DNA from: Strigamia acuminata
Lineage: Eukaryota > Arthropoda > Chilopoda > Geophilomorpha > Linotaeniidae
Assembly: GCA_949358305.1 (NCBI GenBank)
Contig: OX442319.1
Span: 7,378,001 to 7,442,000 of the forward strand
Direction of reading: 5' to 3'
DNA length: 64,000 nucleotides
The notes below the pieces were generated by a model. That model was not told the DNA's origin. It was given only the letters and a program-made list of their open reading frames with translations, and searched no databases. Positions 1 to 10,245 of the stretch are shown here, piece after piece; the stretch's first letter is position 1, and each line of letters starts with the position of its first letter. The position numbers were made by a program, and so were the translations under genes.

Positions 1-13
1 CTCCTGTAGCCAT
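1..13 (-). CDS. gag start of a minus-strand BEL/Pao copy (partial, runs off the window)
   Basis: The complement of positions 11-13 is an ATG. The surrounding bases match the start of gag in element A (5976 onward), including the Met-Ala-Thr-Gly opening. Only about four codons lie in the window, so nothing can be said about the rest. A splice-acceptor-like pyrimidine run ending in CCAG lies just upstream on the minus strand (about 21-35), as in A. I call it by homology only. Confidence 0.6.
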
Positions 14-758
14 GTCAAACCTGGAATGGCAGAAAGTGAAGACAATCAGTCAGTCAAAAACCAAAGACACACAACTCTAAACACAGGTGATATTTGGACA
101 AACAATGACCAAATACACTAACTGCTCAACTAAACCGCTATTGATCTGAATGATATACAGACAGACTCACTGTAAGCTCTATGCTACTAAAGATCTGAGT
201 GGCGCAACACCCAGTCTCTAATTCCTATAGTAGACTAATTCCTGTTAACTGCTAAACTCTCTAAACTCCTAAGGATTTGAGTGATGCAACACCCAAAAAC
301 TCTAAGCTGTCAAGCAGACTCTTTTAACTACTAGGCTATCTAAATTCTCCCCTGCCTAAGCAGTTATAGTGGAGAAAAACTTAAACTTTAACTTAAACAC
401 GAAAATGCACACTTCCCCTCCCCCCAGAAGGGACACATCAAAAAAACCCAAAAAACAGCCCACCAAAATACACTTTATAAACTAAAACTGTTCTTCTTCT
501 TTCAGGCTGTAGCGGTTCAACTTGCACATTGCGTTGTGTTTGACTTGGCAGACTCAGGACGTCAATGTCCGCTCTCACGTGACTCTCTGGCGTGCGCACT
601 TGATGCCGGTCGCTCACGGAACCAGCCGTACAAACAAACCAACTGGCACGCACCAAACCACTTGAATCACTTGCTGAACGTCCGAATGACCTCTTTTTCA
701 TGCGCGCTGTACACACGCGCATGAAATCCTGGAATCACGGTACCAAAAAACAGCTCCC
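14..758 (-). other. BEL 5' untranslated leader (minus copy)
   Basis: This is the reverse complement of A's leader (5296-5975) with moderate divergence. Read on the minus strand it holds: a PBS at 725-745 that resembles the tRNA-His 3' end with a 2-nt insertion; the box CACAACGCAATG near 525-538; and two short hairpins with stem TGGGTG/CACTCA near 192-212 and 268-290. No reading frame in it is convincing. It lies directly downstream of the LTR at 759-2331, so that LTR serves as the 5' LTR of an element that extends beyond position 1. Confidence 0.75.
725..745 (-). promoter_or_regulatory. Primer binding site, tRNA-His-like with a 2-nt insertion
   Basis: On the minus strand the site reads TGGTACCGTGATTCCAGGATT. 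Written as TGG TACCGTGA, TT, CCAGGATT, it is the same as A's PBS. The two outer parts match the acceptor-stem and T-arm complements of tRNA-His, except for one G-to-A change and two extra bases between them. It lies about 13 nt after the LTR end. Confidence 0.65.
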
Positions 759-2331
759 TGTAGCAAACAACCTTGGATCTCACAGGAAAAAACTGGCGAA
801 TTGGTCACCAAACTCTGGAAACCGCCCGAGACTGTATAGTGGTTGAAGAGACAAGTTGAAATCCTCTCTCTGAGCATAAGCCTAACTTGAAGAAGGGTTA
901 GGCCTGACTGCATGAAACTAGGCCTGACTGCATTTAGATGAAGTGATTGGCAAAACCTCTTTAGCTACTGGGTAGAAATTCCGTGCTCCCAGGGAGGAGG
1001 AGAGCAGGCAAAGCTCTCTACTCACAAGTCATCATGAATGTTGAAGTAAAAGAAACCCAGGAATAAATTATCCAAAGAAGGAGGAAAAATAACAACTGGT
1101 TTTAATACTTAACAACTGATAACAACTGTTGCTTCTTTAGCAACCTACTCTTAACAACTGGTCACCTGATTACAATAAATGTCAGTGACCAAACAATACA
1201 GATTTGAATAATAACAATAGTGCCGACAAGGTTTCCGTATATCTACAACAGATGTCAAACTTAACATAAATAAAGACAAAACTTAACCTAACACCTTGAT
1301 AACAGTATGACCTGTGCAAACAGCACTTCACTTAAACTTAACAAATAATTCAAAGGCTAAAACTAACATTAGTTACACTCAAAACACAATGCTGAGCCCA
1401 AACCCAATCACCACCAAAAGAGGGCGCAACGTGTCACAGTTTTAACCCCTTAACAACCATGCAATAACAAAAGTAAAAGCTTAGATTAACATCAACTAAT
1501 ATTGGTAAATATACAAACAATAACTAGTAAATATTCCCTATGTCCAGGTTCCATTAAAACCCCAAAAGAAACAATGACAGGGCACCAGTGCAGCACCAAA
1601 TCTAAGATGGCGACCATGCAACTGCTAAAATGACGTGAATGGAGCCAGACAAGGTCGCGAGCGACTCACAGGCCTTCTCAACGATGGATCTGCGTCCTAG
1701 AACGGTCAGTACAACTTTCCCAGTGCTTGGACATTGAAACCCGACCGATTCAACTCATTTGCAGGACCCATACGACCACGAGAGGCGTCGCAAGGCGTGC
1801 GCTCACGCCCGACGCTCGCAAACGCTCACAAACGATGTCCAACGTCCATCCAGCGACCCAAGACACCTGTGGACTACCTTAAACACCAATACAAGTTAGT
1901 ATAAATTAAATTACCAGTAAAACAAGCACTAAAACTGCAATTGTGCTTATTTCAGGTTCTCCTGCTTCCCAGTTCACTTGCGCTATGGCGGCCATCTTGC
2001 CGGTGCACGACTATCTCCCTCGCAAGTGAACTGGAAACGGGAGAGAACTTACAAATACTAGAAACAACACCTAAAAGTGAAAAAGACACATAAAACAATT
2101 ACAAAAGACTAAAAACACAACTTTCAAACATTCCAGGTGTGGCAGGCGAAGTGGCAACCCCCTTGAACTTCCAGGATCGTGTCAACAAAGCAGCAAACCA
2201 ACTGGACATGTCAGATATGTGTTAAAAATCTATTCAAACTTGACAACAAAATTAAAAAAGCCTTTTCTTCCTTTCAGAAGATAAACAACGTGAAATCTCC
2301 AGATCTTTTTGTTGCGTTCTTGCTCGCAACA
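759..2331 (-). repeat. LTR shared by two minus-strand BEL copies (3' LTR of B)
   Basis: On the minus strand it begins TGTTGCGAGC and ends GCTACA. It aligns along its length with A's LTRs (3742-5295), with scattered differences. It is flanked by B's pol end (2384) on one side and by a leader and gag start (1-758) on the other. One LTR therefore serves as the 3' LTR of B and the 5' LTR of the next copy, the layout expected from LTR-LTR recombination or tandem insertion. It carries an imperfect inverted repeat around 1963-2045 enclosing an ATGGCGGCC motif, as in A. Confidence 0.85.
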
Positions 2332-2383
2332 TCGCTGCCAGCCGAAAAAGAAGCAGACAGCCGGCTCAAACAAATCGACCACG
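2332..2383 (-). promoter_or_regulatory. B 3' non-coding end before the 3' LTR, with pyrimidine-GGC box
   Basis: This is a short spacer between the pol stop and the 3' LTR. In sense orientation it contains a CTTCTTTTTCGGC run followed by TGGCAGCGA and then the LTR. The same box precedes the 3' LTR of A, D, E, F and X. No purine tract is visible on the sense strand where a polypurine tract would be expected. Confidence 0.6.
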
Positions 2384-3741
2384 CTAATCCAGCTCCAAGG
2401 CCCTCACGTGTTTGACCGAGCGGCGGTATTCCTTTCCATTGGCTGTAACTACTCTCACGACGCGCACAAACCCATCTTCGCCGGGTAGGACCTCGATGAC
2501 CCGTGCCAGCGGCCAGAAGTACGGATTGCAGCCGACCTTTTCCAGCAATACTATCTGGTTGACCTCCGGATTCTTGAAACGTGAGTCGCCCTTAACTTCA
2601 TGAAAATTTCTTAGTTGTTTCAGGTAACTCTCGCGCCAAATCCGCCAGAACTCCCAAATGAAAAGTCGTCTCTTTCTATCCAATCGCCGTAGGTCTTTTT
2701 TCTGTATCGCGTGCAGCGGACGGTTGATTACCCACTTGGGCATTCCTCCAGTGAGGAAATTCTCAGGGCTGAGAATTCTCCCGCCGTCAACCTCCTCATG
2801 CACGTAGGACAGTGGCCTTGAGTTAAGCACGGAACCTATCTCGGCGGCTAGCGTCTGTAGCGTCTCCAAATCTACGGTCCTGCGCAGCAGCATCTTACGC
2901 AATTTATCTTTCACCGACCGCACAAGCCTCTCCCAGGCTCCTCCGGCCCATGGTGACAATGGTGGAATGAACGACCAAACCACTCGCTTCTCCGAAAGGA
3001 ACGTCCGGATCCCATCCTTGGTCAGCAATTTACCCCACGACTGTATCTCCTGGCTTCCTCGCTCGAAAGTTTTGGAGTTATCGGAGAACACTTTCGCCGG
3101 ATACCCAAATCTTGCGCCGAAACGACGGAAGGCCAGAAGAAACTTTTCCACTGAAAGATTCTCGGAAACTTCCAAATGTATCGCTCGCGTTACTAGGCAA
3201 GTAAATAATAGAATATAGACTTTCCTTCCTTTCTCCTTATGCCTGACTGTGAGAGGACCGAGGTGGTCAATTCCTGTATGCTGGAACGGGGCTGCCGGCG
3301 TGACGCGCTCCATCGGCGGGTCACCAGTGGATGGGTTATTGCGGTCCAACCGTTCTCGTTTGCAGACCAAGCAACTCCGGATCACAGCCTTGACCGTTCG
3401 GCGTCCTCTTACAATCCAATACTTGTCTCTCAACCGATAAAACGTCTCACTCAGCTCACCATGCAGGAGCTGCAAGTGAACCTTCTTGATGATTAGCCTT
3501 GTTACCCAACTATCCGGGTGTAACAAGATGGGAAACGTCTCGTCGAAGGGAAGCTCTGACTTCCCTAGACGGCTCCTTAGTCGTAGTAAATCTCTCTCAT
3601 CCAGAAATATGTCGAAATTTTTCAGGATGGAGCCCTTTGCCACCTTCTCCTTCACCATCGCGGCTTGTCTTTCGTCTGGAAAACTCAAGACCTGAGCCAA
3701 GCGGATGACTCTTTCCTCGGCAACTTCTATCTCGAGAACCT
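2384..3741 (-). CDS. pol: BEL/Pao Pol, C-terminal part of element B (integrase), split by element A
   Basis: This encodes the integrase end of a BEL/Pao polyprotein: the H2C2 zinc-binding region (cysteine pair in CLVCK), the catalytic core (Asp in HTGIDHLG, Asp in FSDNSK, Glu in GGAWERL) and a C-terminal DUF5641-like tail ending in RALELD. It is almost identical to the end of A's pol (about 19306-20663); the one substitution I see is Val for Ile in the VIEVLPG stretch. The reading frame breaks at 3741 because element A begins there, and the upstream part resumes at 22270. Skipping A and one ACCT duplication keeps the frame open, for about 1136 codons in total. Known function is insertion of the cDNA copy into host DNA. 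It lacks its own gag. Confidence 0.93.
3738..3741. repeat. Target-site duplication ACCT of element A (partner 22270-22273)
   Basis: ACCT stands immediately before A's 5' LTR and again immediately after its 3' LTR. Removing A plus one copy restores an uninterrupted B pol frame that matches A's own pol at 19306-19316. One flanking A makes a 5-bp reading possible if the LTR is taken to end one base earlier. Confidence 0.92.
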
Positions 3742-5295
3742 TGTTGCGAGCAAGAACGCAACAAAAAGATCTGGAGATTTCACGTTGTTTATCTTCTGAA
3801 AGGAAGAAAAGGCTTTTTTAATTTTGTTGTCAAGTTTGAATAGATTTTTAACACATATCTGACATGTCCAGTTGGTTTGCTGCTTTGTTGACACGATCCT
3901 GGAAGTTCAAGGGGGTTGCCACTTCGCCTGCCACACCTGGAATGTTTGAAAGTTGTGTTTTTAGTCTTTTGTAATTGTTTTATGTGTCTTTTTCACTTTT
4001 AGGTGTTGTTTCTAGTATTTGTAAGTTCTCTCCCGTTTCCAGTTCACTTGCGAGGGAGATAGTCGTGCACCGGCAAGATGGCCGCCATAGCGCAAGTGAA
4101 CTGGGAGACGGGAAGAACCTGAAATAAGCACAATTGCAGTTTTAGTGCTTGTTTTGCTTGTGATTTAATTTATACTAACTTGTATTGGTGTTTAAGGAAC
4201 TCCCCAGGTGTCCTGGGTCGCTGGATGAACGTTGGACATCGTTTGTGAGCGTTCGGGAGCGTCGGGCGTGAGCGCACGCCTTGCGACGCCTCTCGTGGTC
4301 GTGTGGGTCCTGCAAATGAGTTGAATTGGTCGGGTTTCAATGTCCAAGCACTGGGAAAGTTGTACTGACCGTTCTAGGACGCAGATCCATCGTTGAGAAG
4401 GCCTGTGAGTCGCTTGCGACCTTGTTTGGCTCCATTCACGTCATTTTAGCAGTTGCATGGTCGCCATCTTGGATTTGGTGCTGCACTGGTGCCCTGTTAT
4501 TATTTAGTTTGGGGTTTTAATGAAACCTGGACATAGGGAATATATACTAGTTATTGTTTGTATAAATTACCAATATTAAGAGTTATTAATCTAAGCCTTT
4601 ACCTTTGTTATTGCATGGTTGTAAAGGGGTTAAAACTGTGACACGTTGCGCCCTCTGTTGGTGGTGATTGGGTTTGGGCTAAGCATTGTGTTTTGAGTGT
4701 AATTAATGTTAGTTTTAGCCTTTGAATTATCTGTTAAGTTTAAGTGAAGTGCTGTTTGCACAGGTCATAATGTTATCAAGGTGTTAGGTTAAGTTTTGCC
4801 TTTACTTATGTTAAGTTTGACATCTGTTGTAGGAATACGGAAACCTTGTTGGCACTATTGTTATTATGCAAATCTGTATTGTTTGGTCACTGATATTTAT
4901 TGTAAGCAGGTGACCAGTTGTTGTGTGGTTGCTAAAGAAGCAATCAGTTGTTACTTGTTGTTAAGATTAAAAAGTTGATGTGTTTTCACTCCTGCTTTGA
5001 ACATTCTTTTCTGATCTTATTTCCTACTCAGGGAAATATGCAAATGAGTGAGTAGAAAGCTTTGCATGCTCTCCTCCTCACTGGAGGCACAAGGTTTTCC
5101 CCAGTATCCAGAGAGCTTCCTTTATCATTTTCAACTGAATGCAGTTAGGCCTGATTTCTCATGATGCAGTTAGGCCTAGAGTTTGGGCTGAGAGGTCAAC
5201 TTGTTTCATCAACCACTATACAGTCTCGGGCGGTCTCCAGAGTTTACAGACCAATTCGCCAGTATTCCTTGTGAGAGCCAAGGTTGTTTGCTACA
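3742..5295 (+). repeat. Element A 5' LTR (1554 bp)
   Basis: It begins TGTTGCGAGC and ends TTGCTACA, and corresponds base for base in length to 20716-22269 (offset 16974). Its first 22 nt form a hairpin-capable end (TGTTGC ... GCAACA, 3742-3763). A long inverted repeat at 4031-4052 and 4091-4113 encloses AAGATGGCCGCCAT, a YY1/Pleiohomeotic-type motif. Another GCCATCTTGG lies near 4464. Short ORFs inside are not coding candidates. Confidence 0.95.
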
Positions 5296-5309
5296 GGGAG
5301 CTGAGTTTT

Positions 5310-5330
5310 TGGTACCGTGATTCCAGGATT
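5310..5330 (+). promoter_or_regulatory. Element A primer binding site (tRNA-His-like, split by TT)
   Basis: TGGTACCGTGA and CCAGGATT are separated by TT. The unsplit consensus TGGTGCCGTGACCAGGATT, present at 26673-26691 on the minus strand, is complementary to the 3' end of animal tRNA-His. The site starts 14 nt after the LTR. The insertion falls at the border between the acceptor-stem and T-arm complements. Confidence 0.7.
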
Positions 5331-5768
5331 TCGTGCACGTTTGCGCAGCGTGTGCGTTTCAGTGGTCATTTGGGCGTTCAGCAAGTGGCTCAAGTGGTTT
5401 GGTGCGCGCCAGTTGGTTCGTCTTGTGCGGCTGGTTCCGCGAGCGTCCGGCATCAAGTGCGCACGCCAGAGAGTCACGTGAGAGCGGCCATGGACATCCT
5501 GAGTCTGCCAAGTAATTCACAACGCAATGTGCAAGTTGATCAGTTGCTGCCACCTGAAAGAAGAAGATTATTTAGTTGATTAAAGTGGTTTTGGTTGGGT
5601 TTTTATTGGGATTACTTGATGTGCCCTCTCAGGGGGGAGGGGAAGTGTGTTTTTTTGCATTTAAGTAGCAATTTAAGTTTGTCTCGCTCTAGATAACTGC
5701 ACAAGCAGGAGAGCACAGTTTAGAAGTAGTTAACAGGAAATAGTCTACTTTAGAGTTCAGGGAATTTT

Positions 5769-5848
5769 TGGGTGTTGCATCACTCAATTTCCTCAGCATA
5801 GAAAAGTTTAGCACCAGTTAAGAGAATTTTTGAGTGTTGTGTCACTCA
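5769..5848 (+). promoter_or_regulatory. Paired leader hairpins of element A, candidate packaging or dimer signal
   Basis: Hairpin 1 (5769-5786) is TGGGTG-TTGCAT-CACTCA with one G-T pair. Hairpin 2 (5831-5848) is TGAGTG-TTGTGT-CACTCA and pairs fully. Both have 6-nt loops starting TTG. The minus copy at 192-290 has the same pair with loops TTGCGC and TTGCAT. F has two hairpins with a different stem in the equivalent place. The role is inferred from position and conservation only. Confidence 0.45.
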
Positions 5849-5975
5849 GTTCTTTAGTTTAGCAGTTAGTGTATTTGGTCACTGTTTGGCCAACTGGTAC
5901 TTGTGTTTTGTCTGGTGTGTGTCTTTGGTTTTTGGCTGATTGATTGTCTTCACTTTCTGCCATTCCAGGTCTGAC

Positions 5976-7379
5976 ATGGCTACAGGAGGTGGATCAAGGT
6001 CAGGATCAGGGAGAACGACGCCAACAACGGTTGAGCAACAACCGCCAGAAGAAATGGACGTGTTGGCTGGTAGATTCACGACGATTGGAATCTCCTTGGA
6101 TGCGGTTTTGAGAAGGTCTTTGACCTTAAAAGACACAGGAGAGTTGGAAGCCATAGAAATGGTCGCCGATGAAAAGATCATGAAAATGATTAACGACCTG
6201 AACACTATGCAGCCAAAGCTGACAAGGGAGCAGTATTTAGGATATCTAAGGGAAATCGAAGAGTTAGAGACACCGATTTCAGTTCTTAAAAGCAGAACAC
6301 AGATGTCCAAGAAGCACGTGACTCATTGGTCAGCTAACCCGGCAAATGCTTCAGCGTCAATGACCAATACGTCCCAGGGTTCGATTTTGAACCAGACCTT
6401 GTCACAGTCGACAAGAAGGCATAATAATGCAAAGCTTCCTAAGTTGGAAATGCAGAAATTTAATGGAGATGTGACGACATTCCGTCCCTTCCTAAGCAGC
6501 TTTGACTCGGCGGTCCACAGCAACCCTGATTTATCAGAAATTGAGAAGTTGCAATACTTGCAGTCGCTGTGTACAGGAGAAGCCGCCATGCTGATCTCTG
6601 CATTCCCTTTAGTGGATGGTAATTACAATTTAGCAAGAGAAGAGTTGGTCCGTTCCTATGGGGACGATGAAGCCCAGAGAGTGGCTCTGGTCAAGTCCAT
6701 AAGGGACATGAGACAGGTTGCTGAGTTGCATCCGGTCAAAGCTGTCAGGACACAATTGACCAAGGTGTCCACTGCTATCCGCTTGCTGGAACAGTTGAGC
6801 GTTCCAGTACAGACTGCTGGTCTGCTTCTGGCACCAGACGTGCTGAGAAAATTTCCACCTGCCATGGTAATGAGGTTTTACCAGCAGCAAGGAGCTAAGA
6901 CCTCAAATTTAGTGACAATTTTGAATTTCTTTGCGGCTGAAGTTCAGCTCTTAGAGCAAATGGAAGACGTCATGGGAACAGGAGGTCTCGCAACAAAGAA
7001 AGACAAGTCTGGAAGTTCCGACAAGGATAAAGATCAACGCAAGGGCACAATGTCTACATGCGCTACATCCAAAAGAGCCAAAGAGTCTTCTAGCCCAAAG
7101 CTGACCGTGGAAAGCGCAATTTGCATTTTTTGCAAAGAAGGCCATGCCAACACCTTCTGTAAAAAAGAAATGAGCGTGGCAGAGAAGTCCACCATAGCCC
7201 AACAAAACAGACTTTGCTTCAATTGCCTGCAAGAAGGACACAGAGCAATGCGATGTCAGGTTAAAACCAGCTGCAGGACTTGCGGCGGACGACATCACTC
7301 GTCCATCTGCAGGAAATTGAATGCCCAGAGTAGAGGTGGTGTAGAGAAGCCCAAGGACGTGAGTGCAAACGTCTCCTTG
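5976..7379 (+). CDS. gag: Element A Gag (5' part of gag-pol, interrupted by G)
   Basis: The start is the ATG at 5976; the frame is open from 5940, but the upstream codons are not needed and the minus copy and F also start at the matching Met-Ala. The N-terminal half resembles BEL Gag (DUF1759 type: PKLEMQKFNGD, then the FxSAV-like region and YLQSLCTGEA). Three zinc knuckle-like motifs follow at about residues 380-445: CIFCKEGHANTFC, CFNCLQEGHRAMRC and CRTCGGRHHSSIC. Gag packages the RNA. The frame is cut after the Leu codon at 7377-7379 by insertion of G and resumes at 16794; the codon phase is conserved. Confidence 0.95.
7376..7379. repeat. Target-site duplication CTTG of element G (partner 16790-16793)
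   Basis: CTTG precedes G's left LTR and follows its right LTR. Deleting G plus one copy restores A's open frame across the site (Ser-Leu-Ala-Ile-Ser), at the same point where F reads continuously. Confidence 0.95.
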
Positions 7380-9282
7380 TGTGACGGTGACGACCACAAC
7401 TCCCATTTAACAATGGTACCGGGAAGAGATCGCAATAAATAAACAGTGAATACAATACGAGATAAATACAAGACAGTTTATTGTTGGTAAACAATAATAT
7501 CAAGGCTAAATTATACATAGGACTAATGCCGACATTTGGCAAGTTAAATCAGCTATTAAACTATACAAAGAATTGGCCAACTGGCCCTAGAATAATATCA
7601 CTACGGGTCTGGAATATGGGAGCGGTTTCCCCATCGCTCGACCTGATTATAGATGTCATCTTAAGCCGGATGGCTGTGTCCTGGAGTCCGATACGGCTTC
7701 GCTGGTTTCCTTGGTTCGCTGTGTAAACTATCGCACGTCGATAAATCGAATGATCTGAGCATTGCGGTTGACTTTGTCTGCACCGCCACAACTTTGGGAG
7801 GATATTGGTGTAAGTAAATGTATTCATTTACTTATCAATATTCCACTTATGAATTATATTTAATTCATATCGTTGTGAATTCTTATTTAGATATTTCGGG
7901 AATAAGTTGTCGTCAACTTATCGGTTATATTGAGTTCAATATGAGATTAAGTCTTCTGACTTGATTTTGGTCCAACTGGTTGTCGAGTTTAAGTTTTGCT
8001 GTTATAAATAAAATGAAGATTAAGCTTCCCGTCGCAACACACAATTGCCATCGATTAGAATATACGCCTTGCCATGCAGAACGGTATCAAGCGTCCCCGG
8101 CGTCGCAGCACGGTCGTCCATCGAGTGGTTGACGGTACCACGTACACAGGGGTCGATAGCTCGCGGCTCCGCACAGCAGTTTTATCTCTCGCGGTACTAA
8201 TAATAGACCGACTGCTTTGGCATCGAATACCATGAGAATCAGCTTGCCAAACACTTGGTGCTACTCGTGGTTACTGTAAAACAGACTGCTTTGGCACCAT
8301 CAGGTGAAGGAACCGATTCTCAACAATACCGATGCTACTCGTGGTAACGGAATACGTTCATACCGAAAAAGACAACTTGGTCCTGTCCGGAGGATACTGA
8401 ATTGCACAACGGCGGGTTCTCCTTCGGCGTCGCAACCGTAAACTGTAACATTTATGCAACATAATGATCCCAGCACTTCGACTTCAATTGCCGGCGGTGG
8501 CATGATTCTGTAGAATCATGCAACGGTTCTTTGCGAATAAATCAACAAAGAACCAAAAGGTTTTTTTACGTGAACAACGAATCATATTTCTTAAGTAACA
8601 ATACCAAACAGAAAATAATCAAACAGAGCTGCTGAATGGCCGGTTGTTTGGGTTTATATAACCTGACTGGATTAAGGATTAATCCAGTTATCCAATTGGA
8701 ACATGGGTTCCACGAATCCCTCCAATCCCGTATCACCGGAAGTGGATACGGAGGAACAATGTGCTAATTCTCACCACAACCGGAACTGGATACCCAGGAC
8801 CGGAAATGGATCCACCAATCAGATCTATTGGTTGATCGATTGATCACCAAATGTCCTGTCCCGCAGAAAATGGAAGTTACATTGTATTTAACATCACAAG
8901 ACATTAATATATCTTTATATTAATGTTCACAAAGCTTCGTTTCATTCTAGTAAATATAGTTTTATATTTATTTACATGTTTTATATTCATATCTTGAATT
9001 TGCCGCTAAATCGTAATCGCGCCATCTTGTGGCAACATTGCGCATTGACAAATGCGGTTTTAGCAGACGACTCTTCGTGATTCGGCCGGAATCCTTTGAT
9101 ATCAAGTAGGAATGAGTGTTTATTCTTAATAAACGAACATCTTTGTATTTGAAACATCATAAATAACTTTATTCCAGACATTTATCAGTTTTACACAGAA
9201 TATCTTCGAGATATCATGATAATGGCGCAACAGCGCTTCTTTCTAAGAAAATAGGCATTTATAGCCATTGTAAACCGTCACA
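7380..9282 (-). repeat. Element G 3' LTR (1903 bp)
   Basis: Identical in length to 14887-16789 (offset 7507) and apparently in sequence. The ends form the inverted pair TGTGACGGT/ACCGTCACA. Small ORFs inside occur in both copies and have no recognisable product. Confidence 0.95.
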
Positions 9283-9297
9283 CATCCCCCTTAATAA
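9283..9297 (-). promoter_or_regulatory. Element G polypurine tract
   Basis: On the minus strand, the last bases before the 3' LTR read TTATTAAGGGGGATG. This is a typical primer tract for plus-strand DNA synthesis and fixes the element's orientation. Confidence 0.8.
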
Positions 9298-9876
9298 CAC
9301 AATTATATAAAATTTTATAGAGTTTTCGTTATTCTCCTAATTAGCATAAATGCTATTTTCGGACTTGATGTATCTTGGAGATACCGTGACTTCCAATTTC
9401 GAATTTGAGCTTACATAAACTAACTTGAATTATCTAAGTTCTGATTTTCTGCCGAAATAATCTTTTCTAATAGCCTAAATTCAAGTCCAGAATTTATTTC
9501 CAAGTCTTCTTTTTGAAGAAACTTTCGTCATACATAAAATCATCATTTGTGTTATCACAAAATATTTATTTCATATGCCTAGTCAGATGTATCGCTATAA
9601 ATATACAATAAATAGCTTTTAGATGATAAGAGTTGACAATTAAGAAATCATAATTGTCCCCCTTAATTGTCATGACCGGAGTCACTTGGTATTCTTTGTA
9701 CAATTGACTAATTTAATTAAACTAGTTGTCTTAATAATGTAGCATTACTTTTCAAAATTTTGTTAATTCTAACTTTTATATTTTGTCCCCCTTTTCTTTA
9801 GAAGAGAGGTCATGATTTTTAGAAGAGGATTTTCTGTTTACACTATAATCGGGGAATCTTTGTGTATCATATCATG
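9298..9876. other. Element G 3' internal non-coding stretch
   Basis: AT-rich sequence between the small ORF and the polypurine tract. I find no ORF, tRNA or conserved domain. Several C5-T runs (for example near 9658 and 9786) resemble the polypurine tract complement and could act as secondary tracts. Confidence 0.6.
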
Positions 9877-10245
9877 TTAATCAACATGATTCTTTGCTAA
9901 ATATTGAGCTCGCATATTTGCAAATTTCCGAGATCTCTCAGCCTGCTGTACTGATTTCTTTCGACGTTTTTTCTTTGGGCAGTTACACACAGTGTACTCA
10001 CTTGGCAGTGTAAATGACCGTGACGACCCAACTTTTTGTTTTAGGTCATCTCTGGAAAACCATACATGAATGGGACCCTCATTGGAAAACCATACGTGGA
10101 AAGGACCCATATTTGGAATTGTGAAATCCCGCAACAAACGAGGGGATCTATATTTGACTCTAAGTCGTGGAACTGATGATTGGAAACCTGGGTTTTCAGT
10201 CAGTTTTTGAACATGTTGGTTTGTACTTTGAAGTTTCTTCATCAC
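9877..10245 (-). CDS. Element G small second ORF, 122 aa, unknown
   Basis: This ORF overlaps the 3' end of the 391-aa ORF by 50 nt, in the +1 frame. It holds an 11-residue tandem repeat (GPFHVWFSNE then GPIHVWFSRD) and a basic cluster KKKRRKK that could be a nuclear or RNA-binding signal, with two nearby cysteines. It might be expressed by frameshift, reinitiation or splicing, or not at all. I recognise no family. Confidence 0.4.
   Translation of the reverse strand: MMKKLQSTNQHVQKLTENPGFQSSVPRLRVKYRSPRLLRDFTIPNMGPFHVWFSNEGPIHVWFSRDDLKQKVGSSRSFTLPSEYTVCNCPKKKRRKKSVQQAERSRKFANMRAQYLAKNHVD

Larger units (their letters stand above)
5296..5975 (+). other. Element A 5' leader
   Basis: Non-coding stretch between the 5' LTR and gag. 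It holds the PBS (5310-5330), the box CACAACGCAATGTGCAAG (5518-5535) shared by all BEL families here, and two look-alike hairpins (5769-5786 and 5831-5848). A pyrimidine-rich splice-acceptor-like sequence ends in CCAG at 5968, eight bases before the gag ATG. An intron in this leader is possible but I cannot fix a donor. Confidence 0.8.

Noticed and set aside
7481-7827. Short ORFs on both strands of G's LTR
   Set aside because: Present twice only because the LTR is duplicated; no motif, and mutually overlapping on both strands.
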